Positions 17,193 through 25,268 of a stretch of DNA of 64,000 nt are shown here, piece after piece. Below the pieces are notes generated by a model. The model was given only the letters and a program-made list of their open reading frames with translations, ran no database searches and was not told where the DNA came from. Within the stretch, counting starts at the first letter, position 1; each line of letters starts with the position of its first letter. Made by a program: the position numbers and the translations under genes. Source of the stretch: Pseudomonas sp. BCA17 (GTDB lineage: Bacteria > Pseudomonadota > Gammaproteobacteria > Pseudomonadales > Pseudomonadaceae); NCBI RefSeq assembly GCF_004519405.1, contig NZ_SGWI01000008.1, forward strand, positions 248,001 to 312,000, in the 5' to 3' direction.

Positions 17193-18698
17193 CAAGCTGC
17201 TCATCAACCTCAATGACCTGCTGCGCCAATGCACGGTGGAAGGGGAGCGTATCGAATAAAAAGCGGGCTGAAATCCGGACGCCATTCTTCACACGCTTTG
17301 TGCCTTTGCCAAAGACTTTGAAAACCTGGGCGGCGGTTATGTGTTGATCGGGCAGGATTGCGATGCCAAGGGCCAGCCACTGTTTCCGCCAGTGGGCCTG
17401 GCCGACAATCAGTTGGATAAAATTCAGCAGCAGTTACTGGCGGCCTGTCAGTTGATTCAGCCGACCTACTTCCCAGTGCTAAGTGTAGAATTAGTCGAGG
17501 CCGCAAGCCGATCGTGCTATGGGCGCCGGGCGGGCAAAACCGGCCCTATAAGGTGTCGGCGTCGGTAACGGCCAAGCAGAAAAGCTGGCACTACTATATG
17601 CGTCGCTATAGCCGCACGGTGGAGCCTAGGGCGAGACCGTACATGAGCTTTTGATTCTCACGGCCAAGGTGCCGTTTGATGATCGTTTTCATCAGGGCGC
17701 CCCTGTGACCGAGCTGTCCAAACCGTTGATGCAGGCTAGGCAGCACGCTGGCGGAGGATGCCCCGGGCTTGTCTACTGAGGCGCTGGGACGGCAGATGAA
17801 TGTGGTAGGAGGCCCGCTGGAATCCCCCTGGCCGAAAAATATCGGGTTGTTGTTTTTCAGCGAGTCGCCAGAGCGGTTCTTCACCGGCATTCAGATTGAT
17901 GTGCTGTGGTTTCCTGAGGGGACGGGGGGTGACCGCTTTGACGAAAAAATCTTCAAGGCCTCGCTGGACAGCATGACCCGCGAAGCGCTGGGCTATATTC
18001 ATTGCAATTATTTGCACGAGACAGTGATCAAGTATCCGGACCGGACCGATGCATCGCGCTTCTGGAATTTCCCTTTTGCGGCCGTTGAAGAAGCCTTGGT
18101 CAATGCGGTGTATCACCGCTCCTATGAAGAGCGCGAGCCGATTGAGGTGCGCATTAGTCGCGAAGAGTTAGTGATTCTAAGCTTCCCAGGGCCAGACCGC
18201 TCCATCCGCTTGGAGTACTTGCGCGCGGGACGGGCGGTGAGTCGCCGCTACCGTAACCGGCGCATTGGGGCATTTCTTAATGAGTTGGACCTGACTGAAG
18301 GTCGCTCTACGGGCATCCCCAAAATACTCAAGGTAATGGCAGCCAATGGCTCCCCAGCGCCATTGTTTGAAACCGACGATGAGCGGCTTTCGTATGTGGT
18401 CAGGTTGCCGGTACATTCACTTGCCCAAAGATCAGGTTTGGCTGCCGAGGAAGTCACCATGGAAGTCGCATCCCTGCTCAATGTCGTTGCTGGCGAAATG
18501 AGCATGCAAGAACTGCAAGCCGCCATGGGCTTGAGGAACGCCGAGCACTTTCGCAAAGCCTACGTTTTGCCTGCCACTGCGGCCGGATATCTAGAAGTGA
18601 CATTGCGCGAGCAACCCAACAGTCGGTTGCATCGCTACAGTTTGACCGCCACAGGCCAGCACTGCTTGCAGGCCAATAGCCAAAGAAGCAAACGATGA
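17185..18698 (+). pseudogene. Decayed AlbA_2/Schlafen-type ATP-binding protein gene between hsdS and hsdR
   Basis: The reading starts at the ATG at 17185, overlapping the hsdS stop, and encodes a family N-terminus. It then hits TAA (17257-17259) and TGA (17269-17271) inside what should read IEYKAGWNPDAIL. The frame continues with GGGYVLIGQD, then needs three slips (near 17505, 17630 and 17745) to recover GRKPIVLWAPGGQNRPYKVS, ELLILTAKVPFDDR and EDAPGLSTEALGRQMN. The last 300 residues are intact, with a GHKL-type ATPase end: EALVNAVYHRS and EGRSTGIPK. Such AAA_4/AlbA_2 proteins are common companions of hsd operons. The stop overlaps hsdR by ATGA. Since hsdM, hsdS and hsdR are open, the companion looks dispensable here. 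Confidence 0.85.
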
Positions 18699-21600
18699 GT
18701 GAATACAGCGAAGTCGAACAACCCTTTTTGCAGCAGTTGGCCGAACAGGGTTGGACGGTGATAGACCAAGGAACAGGTATTCCGCAGAGCGCACACGGAA
18801 GCTTGCGTACTAACTTTCGCCAATGGTTGCTGCCCGAAGTATTCAATAACGCTGTCCGGGAGAACAACCGCACGGATGAAGGCCTGCTCTGGCTGACCGA
18901 TCGCCAGCTAGAGGATTTACGCAGCCAATTGCTGCGCCAGCCCAACCGCACTCTGCTGGAGGCGAATGAAACGATCCAGGCTTTGCTGTTTAAAGCGCAG
19001 GTAGATGTCAATGAGCTGACCGGCGAAGCCGATCCCGTGGTGCGACTGATCGATTTCAAAACACCTGAGAATAACCAGTTCCATGCTATCAATCAGTTCC
19101 GTATTGATACACCAGGGTGCGTAAAGGACTTCATCGTTCCGGACATTGTTCTGTTCGTGAATGGCATCCCCCTCGGAGTGGTGGAGTGCAAGAAAGCCTC
19201 TCAAACCTGCGCCAATCCGATGCAGGAAGCCTTTGTGCAGCTACAGCGTTATATGCGCAAACGTCCTGAGTCCCAAAGTGCTGGGCTAAAGGAGGGTGAA
19301 CCGGGCCTGTTCCATAGCAACCTTCTAGTGATCCGTAGCAGTGGTCTGCAAGCGGACTACGGCACAATTACCTCAGAGGCGGAGCATTTCTATACCTGGA
19401 AGACGCTCTATCCGCAGGACGACGCCGCCCTCGAAGGATTAAACCCGCAGCAGCAACTAATCGCCGGGATGTTGAGTCGAGCCAACCTGCTGCAGATTCT
19501 GCGGACTAGTTCAGTTGTGATGGATACAGATGGCGGGCCTCGGGTGAAGGTGGTATGCCGCTACCAACAATTTCGCGCGGCGAACAAAGTAATGGAGCGC
19601 TTGCGGAACGGCACTACGGCCATGGCGCGCAGTGGTGTGATATGGCACACCCAAGGCTCGGGGAAATCACTGACGATGGTGTTTCTGGCGCGGATGCTGC
19701 GAGCCAGCCGCGATCTCGCGGACTATAAGATCGTGCTGGTCAATGATCGGCAAGATCTAGAAGAGCAGCTTGGAAAAACCGCTACGTTGATTGGAGGCCG
19801 GGTTAATGTGATCGAGAACCGTCAAGCGTTACGCCAACATCTGGCGACCGGCAGCTCCGACATCAATATGGTCATGGTGCACAAGTTTCAGGAACACAGA
19901 CAGACCTTGAGTAATACCGTGGCTGAGGCGCTGGGCACCTACCTGGCCATACCGGCAGGCAAGACTTTTGGTGTGGTCAATCCTTCAGAGCGGATCATCC
20001 TGATGATCGACGAGGCGCACCGAACTCAAAGTTCGGATTTGGGTGAAAACCTGTTTGAGGCTTTTCCCAATGCTACTCGCTTGGCCTTCACCGGCACGCC
20101 GTTGCTGACCGAGCGCCACGGTGAGCGCAAAACCCGCAAACGCTTTGGTGAGTACATAGACACTTACCGGCTGATGGATGCGGTCAAGGATGGCGCCACC
20201 CTACAGATTTTGTACGAAGGTAAAACGGCCGATAGTGCTCTGAATGAAAAGCACGCATTTGATCAGGCCTTTGAAGACCTGTTCCGTGACCGCAGCGAAG
20301 AAGAGCTGCTAGCGATCAAAAAGAAGTATGGCGCTACCGGCGACATCCTGGAGGCCGAGAATCGCATCAACGCGATTGCCCGCGACCTAGTTAAGCATTA
20401 CGTCGACAACATCTTGCCCAATGGTTTTAAGGCACAGGTGGTGTGTCATTCCAAGCTGGCCTGTGTGCGCTACCAAGCAGGTATCAAAGCGGCGTTGTCC
20501 GATCGCATCAAACAAGAACAGGCCCGGGCACTACCTGACACAGAGTTGATCCGGCGGCTGAGTTTTTTGAAAACAGCCGTCGTGGTGTCGTCAGACGGCA
20601 CTAACGAGGCGGCGTTCATCACCGATGCGCGCAAACAGGCCGTGCGGATGAATGCGGTTGTTAATTTTTGCCGTAGTTTCGATTTTGACGATTCGGACAA
20701 AGAGCACACCGGCATCGCGTTTCTGATCGTATGCGACATGCTGCTGACGGGCTTCGATGCGCCCATCGAGCAGGTGATGTACATCGACAAGAAACTGCGT
20801 GAGCACACCTTGCTTCAAGCTATTGCCCGTACTAACCGGGTCAAGAGGGGTAAGCAGCGGGGCTATATCGTCGATTACATCGGCTTGGCCAACCATCTGA
20901 CCAATGCGTTGACACTGTACGCGGCCAGTGATGAGCAACAAGAGCTGCAGGACGGTATGCAAAACATTACCTCCGAGTTGCCGGTGTTGGAGGAGCGTTA
21001 TCAGCGTTTACTGCAACATTTCACAATCTTGGGTGTGAGTAACATCAAGGCCTTTGTCACGGGGGCTTTACCCACATTGGATGCCGATGCAGCGGTGGTG
21101 CATGAGGCCGTCAAGGCCCTTAAGGATGAAAAGCAACGGGCGGATTTTGAGGTTTACCTCAAGAAATTTTTGATGAGCCTGGACATCATTTTGCCTCATT
21201 CGTCTGCACAGCTCTACCGCGTCCCCGCCAAGCGTTTTGGTTATATCCTGCAAGTCACTAAGGAGCGTTACAAAGATTCCAGCCTCGATTTGGGCAGCGC
21301 AGGTGAAAAAGTGAAGGCGTTAATCAACGAGCACTTAATTAGTCTGGGCATTAACCCCAAGATTGAACCGGTGGAGTTATTAGCCGAGGACTTCCTGGAG
21401 AAACTCAACTCCCATGCTGGTAAAAACAGTGAGGCCAAGGCCAGTGAGATGGAGCATGCCATCCGTAAGCACTGCACTGTCCATCATGATGAGGATCCAT
21501 CCTTCTTCAAGAGCCTGTCGGAAAAGGTTGATGCCCTCATTGAGAAGCACCACGACGAGTGGGACTTTTTAGCGGAAAAATTGGCCGAACTTAGAAACCA

Positions 21601-21958
21601 AGCTATCGCTGGCCGTCAGGAGGGCGAAGAGGGGATGAGTAAGGAGGTGACGACCTTCTACGAGCACATCGTCCAGGTTGGCTTTCCAAACGGCACGGTT
21701 GAAAGCGGGGATAAACCCAAGTTCAAAGCATTGATGGGTGTTACGGTGGAGATTTTGCAGGAGACCATTGCCAGCATTGATTTCTGGCAAAATCCGGACA
21801 AACAAAAGCGTGTTCGAGGACTGCTCAAGGCTGAAATCACTAAAGCGGGCATCGAGGAACTCAAGCAGAATCGTGAACGCGTGGCAATTGAAGTCATGAA
21901 ATTGGCCAAGAACCGTCATGATGAGCTAATTCGAGCCCTGCGCCGTGGAGACGCATAA
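18695..21958 (+). CDS. hsdR: Type I restriction endonuclease, motor subunit HsdR
   Basis: A 1087-residue subunit. The N-terminal nuclease domain has the PD-(D/E)XK-type core GIPLGVVECKKAS (near residue 162). The superfamily 2 translocase follows, with Walker A HTQGSGKS (near 320), the DEAH-type motif MIDEAHRTQ (near 438) and motif III FTGTPLL; the second RecA lobe includes LLTGFDAP and QAIARTNR. A long helical C-terminus (about 850-1087) should bind the methylase core. The start at 18695 overlaps the preceding pseudogene by four bases. No frame damage is seen, so the restriction system looks functional. Confidence 0.95.
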   Translation: MSEYSEVEQPFLQQLAEQGWTVIDQGTGIPQSAHGSLRTNFRQWLLPEVFNNAVRENNRTDEGLLWLTDRQLEDLRSQLLRQPNRTLLEANETIQALLFKAQVDVNELTGEADPVVRLIDFKTPENNQFHAINQFRIDTPGCVKDFIVPDIVLFVNGIPLGVVECKKASQTCANPMQEAFVQLQRYMRKRPESQSAGLKEGEPGLFHSNLLVIRSSGLQADYGTITSEAEHFYTWKTLYPQDDAALEGLNPQQQLIAGMLSRANLLQILRTSSVVMDTDGGPRVKVVCRYQQFRAANKVMERLRNGTTAMARSGVIWHTQGSGKSLTMVFLARMLRASRDLADYKIVLVNDRQDLEEQLGKTATLIGGRVNVIENRQALRQHLATGSSDINMVMVHKFQEHRQTLSNTVAEALGTYLAIPAGKTFGVVNPSERIILMIDEAHRTQSSDLGENLFEAFPNATRLAFTGTPLLTERHGERKTRKRFGEYIDTYRLMDAVKDGATLQILYEGKTADSALNEKHAFDQAFEDLFRDRSEEELLAIKKKYGATGDILEAENRINAIARDLVKHYVDNILPNGFKAQVVCHSKLACVRYQAGIKAALSDRIKQEQARALPDTELIRRLSFLKTAVVVSSDGTNEAAFITDARKQAVRMNAVVNFCRSFDFDDSDKEHTGIAFLIVCDMLLTGFDAPIEQVMYIDKKLREHTLLQAIARTNRVKRGKQRGYIVDYIGLANHLTNALTLYAASDEQQELQDGMQNITSELPVLEERYQRLLQHFTILGVSNIKAFVTGALPTLDADAAVVHEAVKALKDEKQRADFEVYLKKFLMSLDIILPHSSAQLYRVPAKRFGYILQVTKERYKDSSLDLGSAGEKVKALINEHLISLGINPKIEPVELLAEDFLEKLNSHAGKNSEAKASEMEHAIRKHCTVHHDEDPSFFKSLSEKVDALIEKHHDEWDFLAEKLAELRNQAIAGRQEGEEGMSKEVTTFYEHIVQVGFPNGTVESGDKPKFKALMGVTVEILQETIASIDFWQNPDKQKRVRGLLKAEITKAGIEELKQNRERVAIEVMKLAKNRHDELIRALRRGDA

Positions 21959-22666
21959 ATGCAACTTCGTCAGGTTCGAGACATCGAGTATCAGTTACTG
22001 CCAGGCTCAGACCGTCAGACTACAGATATCGTAATTGAGCGAGATGGTTTGATCACAGTGCGCCCGCCCAGGCGTATGACCCCTGAGCAAGTGGATGAAA
22101 CCGTACTCAGCAAACGTATGTGGATCTATCGCAACCTTGCCGATTGGCGTGACCTCAACGCCACTCGCGTGATACGTGAGTGGGTCGGTGGCGAGTCTTT
22201 TCTGTACCTGGGTAGCAGCTATCGCTTGCAGCTGGTGCAAGAGCAGGATGAGCTCCTTAAACTCAAGGATGGACGGTTCTGCCTGTTGCGGTCGGTTGTA
22301 GAAACGGGGGGACACGAACTTGCGCAGCAGACCTTTGAATCCTTCTATAAGGAAAAAGGCCTTGCCCGGCTGAGCAAGCGGGTCGCTTTCTTCGCCAGCA
22401 AGGTGGGGGTGACGCCGGGCAATGTTCACGTCAAAGATATCGGTTACCGCTGGGCATCCTGTCTAAAAAACGGAGATTTGCATTTTCACTGGAAGTGCCT
22501 GATGGCTCCGCTGACCATCATTGACTACATAGTCGTTCATGAGTTGTGTCATTTACATCATCGCGATCACTCTGATGCGTTCTGGAACGAGGTCGACAAG
22601 GTGCTGCCCGACTATCGCGACCGGAAGGAGTGGCTGCGGGGACGTGGTGCTGGTCTGGACCTTTAA
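21959..22666 (+). CDS. YgjP/DUF45-family zinc metallopeptidase
   Basis: A 235-residue protein of the DUF45 (YgjP-like) family of predicted metallopeptidases. The zinc motif is HELCHLHHRDHSDAFW, with HExxH near residue 194 and the third ligand in the following HRDHS; the family segment YRWASCLKNGDLHFHWKCLMAP precedes it. The ATG follows the hsdR stop directly (TAAATG), so it is co-transcribed and probably re-initiated. Such genes very often sit beside hsdR in type I operons. Their role is unproven; a proteolytic control of the restriction subunit is a guess. Confidence 0.88.
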   Translation: MQLRQVRDIEYQLLPGSDRQTTDIVIERDGLITVRPPRRMTPEQVDETVLSKRMWIYRNLADWRDLNATRVIREWVGGESFLYLGSSYRLQLVQEQDELLKLKDGRFCLLRSVVETGGHELAQQTFESFYKEKGLARLSKRVAFFASKVGVTPGNVHVKDIGYRWASCLKNGDLHFHWKCLMAPLTIIDYIVVHELCHLHHRDHSDAFWNEVDKVLPDYRDRKEWLRGRGAGLDL

Positions 22667-22803
22667 CGAGTAGGCGAAGCGTTATTGTTAAATCCTGCTA
22701 TACGACTAACGTAATTGAGGTTAAGGCCTCAATTAACACGAGCGTGTCAGTCGGATCACTTGCTGGAATATAGCGCGGTTTAATGCCGAATTAGCGAGCA
22801 CGC

Positions 22804-23136
22804 TTACATCGACTTGACCGAAATCACTTCAACAAACTTAAATTTTTTCCTTGCGGCCCTTGTGGCCTCTTGCTCCGCAACTAGCGAACTCAGTGTATCT
22901 GCTTCATGTACGATCTCGTGCATCTTGCCTTCGAATTCATTGCCCACGCTCAGTGTGACTCTCAGCCTAGGGGTAAAGGTTTTCGAGACTTTCTTTTTCT
23001 TCGCTGCCTTTGCCGGTTGCACTATCACGGCATCCGGAACGGTGTCTTGCACGTGTGAGTGAATTGCTGGTGCTGGGGGCTCAGACTCACCGAAGAGCGC
23101 ACGGCGCATTTCTTCTTCCGTCAACTCTGTATTCAT
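22804..23136 (-). CDS. Hypothetical island protein
   Basis: A 110-residue soluble, highly charged protein from the ATG at 23136 (MNTELTEEEMRRALFGESE); an in-frame ATG at 23205 would add 23 residues but lacks a ribosome site. After an acidic N-terminus and a lysine-rich linker (AKAAKKKKVSKTF) comes a compact C-terminal domain (RLRVTLSVGNEFEGKMHEIVHEADTLSSLVAEQEATRAARKK) that looks like a small alpha/beta fold. I do not recognise the family. It is convergent with the restriction operon and stands alone. Confidence 0.6.
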   Translation of the reverse strand: MNTELTEEEMRRALFGESEPPAPAIHSHVQDTVPDAVIVQPAKAAKKKKVSKTFTPRLRVTLSVGNEFEGKMHEIVHEADTLSSLVAEQEATRAARKKFKFVEVISVKSM

Positions 23137-23583
23137 AAGTTTTCTCGAAAGGGTGTCATATATGGCGTTACAGATTTTATCAGCGCGGCCGGAATCTGTA
23201 GTCATTTGATCAGGCGTGAAGCGGTGGAGCTATCAGAGACCGGCAACGTTAGTGTCTGACCGGCAGTTTTCATTCGGATGCTGAGCATATTGGTGCTGCA
23301 CGCTTGTGTTGTCGCGTCTTCACATTTACGCTTTGCTCCGTCGCGGTCAATCCCGTGGCCGGGTGTCAGAACCTGAATTGTTCGAGGCGCATGGCGTCAT
23401 AGCCAGCGATTAAGTGCTTACAGAGGCTTAGCTGCTGCTTTTCTATGGCGGTCCGTGCGGGGCAGGCTTCGGCCTGGCCGGTTCCCTCGGACGCCGGTTT
23501 CTGACCCCCGTACGGTCCGCCACCCATTTCGTGTCAGAACGGCTGGGTGGACGGCTCCTTAATTGTCCGAGGAGATAAGGAAA
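23137..23583. other. Intergenic stretch, no recognised gene
   Basis: About 450 bases between the minus-strand hypothetical gene and the small ORF at 23584. It must contain two divergent promoters. TGTCAGAAC recurs (about 23366 and 23532). Nothing reads as a convincing protein. Confidence 0.45.
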
Positions 23584-23670
23584 ATGACCTGTCCGCCTTT
23601 TAAGCTCGTGCGCCGCCCTGGCCGTTTTTTTCGTACCGCAAACTATCCCGGAGGATTCCGTGATGTTTGA
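23584..23670 (+). CDS. Putative 28-residue leader peptide overlapping the next gene
   Basis: An ATG at 23584 follows a very strong ribosome site (GAGGAGATAAGGAAA) and opens a 28-codon frame beginning MTCPPFKLVRRPGRFFRTAN, strongly basic, ending at TGA 23668-23670. The end overlaps the start of the 178-residue gene in a different frame: that gene's own GGAGG and ATG (23663) lie inside the last codons. This is the layout of translational coupling by a short upstream peptide. No homologue is recognised, and chance cannot be excluded. Confidence 0.45.
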   Translation: MTCPPFKLVRRPGRFFRTANYPGGFRDV

Positions 23671-24199
23671 TCTCTCGCTTCTAATCGGTCTCCCCAAACC
23701 CAACTCCATCGACACTGCGTCGCTTCCCCCTGAAGATGCCGCGATTAAACTACGGCAAGCTGCCACCCTTCGGCTTAATGGAGCCCAGAGTATTCTGCTA
23801 CATTTTCCGCAAGACGTTGAGCTGGCAGTGGAGCTGTTGGATGACGCTGCCGTGTTGTACGACAGGGCATTCCGGAATTTGACTGGCATCCCAGCTCAAA
23901 GCGTTCATCAACAGATCTATGAGTATGTCTCTGTCCCCTCCGCTGAAGGCGCTCCTGCGATTCGAACCCCGTGGGGCGATAAGTATGCTCCGGTAATTAA
24001 GGACGGTGTTCGTTCCGCTGAGGCTTGGCTAGAAGGCTCATCATTACCGTTATGGTGGGCGCTGTCTCAGAACAGAAAGCGTCATCGTCCAGGGGACTAT
24101 CAGGAAGCATTTGAAGCAGGCTTTCTGCTGCGGTTGCAGCAGACGCTGATCATACGACGTGAGGCAGTCACTTCCCAATCAACCAGCTTCGATGTCTGA
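23663..24199 (+). CDS. Hypothetical island protein
   Basis: A 178-residue protein from the ATG at 23663; GGAGG lies 8 bases upstream, and a GTG three bases earlier is an alternative. Soluble and mostly helical: DAAIKLRQAATLRLNGAQSILLHFPQDVELAVELLDDAAVLYDRAF, then a segment with SAEAWLEGSSLPLWWALSQNRKRHRPGDYQEAFEAGF. I do not recognise the family. It is preceded by an overlapping 28-codon ORF with its own strong ribosome site and followed by a strong hairpin terminator at 24236-24281, so it is probably a free-standing unit of the island. Confidence 0.65.
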   Translation: MFDLSLLIGLPKPNSIDTASLPPEDAAIKLRQAATLRLNGAQSILLHFPQDVELAVELLDDAAVLYDRAFRNLTGIPAQSVHQQIYEYVSVPSAEGAPAIRTPWGDKYAPVIKDGVRSAEAWLEGSSLPLWWALSQNRKRHRPGDYQEAFEAGFLLRLQQTLIIRREAVTSQSTSFDV

Positions 24200-24235
24200 G
24201 TTTTTAATTGACGTTTGAGACTTTGCTTTCCCGCC

Positions 24236-24281
24236 AAACCCTCCGATCAAGCGATCTTTGATCGCGTCGATCGGAGGGTTT
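24236..24281 (+). terminator. Long nested hairpin, probable terminator
   Basis: AAACCCTCCGATC (24236-24248) pairs perfectly with GATCGGAGGGTTT (24269-24281). Inside it, GCGATC (24251-24256) pairs with GATCGC (24260-24265) around TTT. The result is a near-continuous stem ending in a short T run, well placed to stop transcripts from the gene ending at 24199. Confidence 0.7.
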
Positions 24282-24440
24282 ACTCGCTTTTTCTCGCAGC
24301 CACCGCGGTCCCCTCCTTTCATTTCAAATTTGATTAGCGTCAGCCTTCTTTTACCCGTCAATAATTGCTCGTGATCTGTATCGAGCGCAGAGCCGTTTCA
24401 GTGTCAAAGCGGATCTTTTCGTTGGGCATGTGTGTAGGTC

Positions 24441-24530
24441 TAGCGACAGCGGCGACAGCGGCGACAACGCGCGTAGAACGTGGCCTAGCGCATGGCGACA
24501 GAAGTGGCGACAGTCGCCACTTGTTGCGCG
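24441..24530 (-). repeat. GTCGCC repeat module, copy 1 (inverted relative to copy 2)
   Basis: On the minus strand this reads CTGTCGCCACTTCTGTCGCCA, about 30 bases of spacer, then CGTTGTCGCCGCTGTCGCCGC. The same arrangement (CTGTCGCCACTTTGTCGCCA, spacer, GGTTGTCGCCGCTGTCGCCA) occurs on the plus strand at about 26730-26815. The two copies flank the DUF3987 gene in opposite orientation. Confidence 0.6.
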
Positions 24531-24810
24531 TTTTGACCGTGATGCTTGACCGTCTTTTCGAGTGGGTATAAAAATTGGCGCACGGATCGCTGCCGTTGAC
24601 AGCACCAGCCCAGGTAGCCTGAACCTTCAAGGCTACGCCACTTGCGTGGTGGTTCTTCCCCAAGTGCGATTAGCGTCCGGCGGCTCGCACGATCACTCCC
24701 CAAGAGTGATGGATGCCTACTCTACCAATCTGTCCACTGCGGCAGACAATGGACCTACCTCGCTGCGCTGCAGCAACCTCACCTCTTGGCACACTTTGCT
24801 GCGCCAGCTC

Positions 24811-24845
24811 GCGCCCGTCTCTTTCTCTCGGAAAGAGACGGGCGC
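24811..24845. repeat. Perfect 15-bp inverted repeat
   Basis: GCGCCCGTCTCTTTC (24811-24825) and GAAAGAGACGGGCGC (24831-24845) with loop TCTCG. There is no following T run on either strand, so this is not an ordinary intrinsic terminator; it lies in the middle of the long non-coding stretch. Confidence 0.65.
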
Positions 24846-25268
24846 TCGTACCAATGCTGCAAGCCGCGTCGTACATGGCATTGCCGCAACTTTCCTCGTG
24901 ACAATCGGCCTGACCAATCCGATTCGTCGCCATCCGCAACGACACAGGCGCCGGTCCTGCAGCTCATGGAAAGGCTGCACCTGACTGACAGTCAGGCATG
25001 CCCCAGGTGTCTAGATCTTTGCCTTCTCCCACCCATGATCTCCAGGCGCCGAACTCGTCAGCCGGCACAGCCTCCACCCGCCCGCATCTTCGGATGCGTC
25101 TAAGGAGGCCAGATTCATGGGTTTATGCCCTTGCTCCCGGTCGTAAGGAGCCGTTCGTTCCGCGTCAGTGAACACCTCACAGGCCGCAGGGGCCTTGATC
25201 CCTGATAACACTCAACAGCCGTGGCGGGACTACGTGAGGACAACCAGTAATGATCGAGGAGAGGGCCC

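Larger units (their letters stand above)
24282..25268. other. 1-kb non-coding region rich in palindromes and GCGACA repeats, upstream of the DUF3987 gene
   Basis: No protein frame here is convincing. The region holds tandem GGCGACA units (about 24442-24466); a 21-base palindrome, AAGTGGCGAC-A-GTCGCCACTT (24502-24522); GTAGCC/GGCTAC arms (24614-24636); a perfect 15-base hairpin, GCGCCCGTCTCTTTC and its complement (24811-24845, 5-base loop); and a CCTGACT/AGTCAGG hairpin (24980-24996). The density of repeats and dyads, directly before a helicase/primase-like gene, resembles a replication or transfer origin or a large regulatory leader. This is inference from layout only. Confidence 0.5.

Noticed and set aside
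13334..22666. BREX, DISARM or other multi-gene defence island
   Set aside because: Only hsdM, hsdS, a decayed ATPase, hsdR and a DUF45 peptidase are present; no pglX/pglZ, drm or other hallmark genes are seen.
24441..24530. CRISPR-like array
   Set aside because: The GGCGACA units are short, irregular and lack unique spacers of constant length; no cas gene is in the window.
24358..24663. A 101-codon minus-strand frame with a segment (STRVVAAVAAVA) like that of the 117-aa protein
   Set aside because: The likeness is confined to the shared GTCGCC repeat module; the rest shows no similarity and there is no start signal, so I treat it as non-coding repeat.
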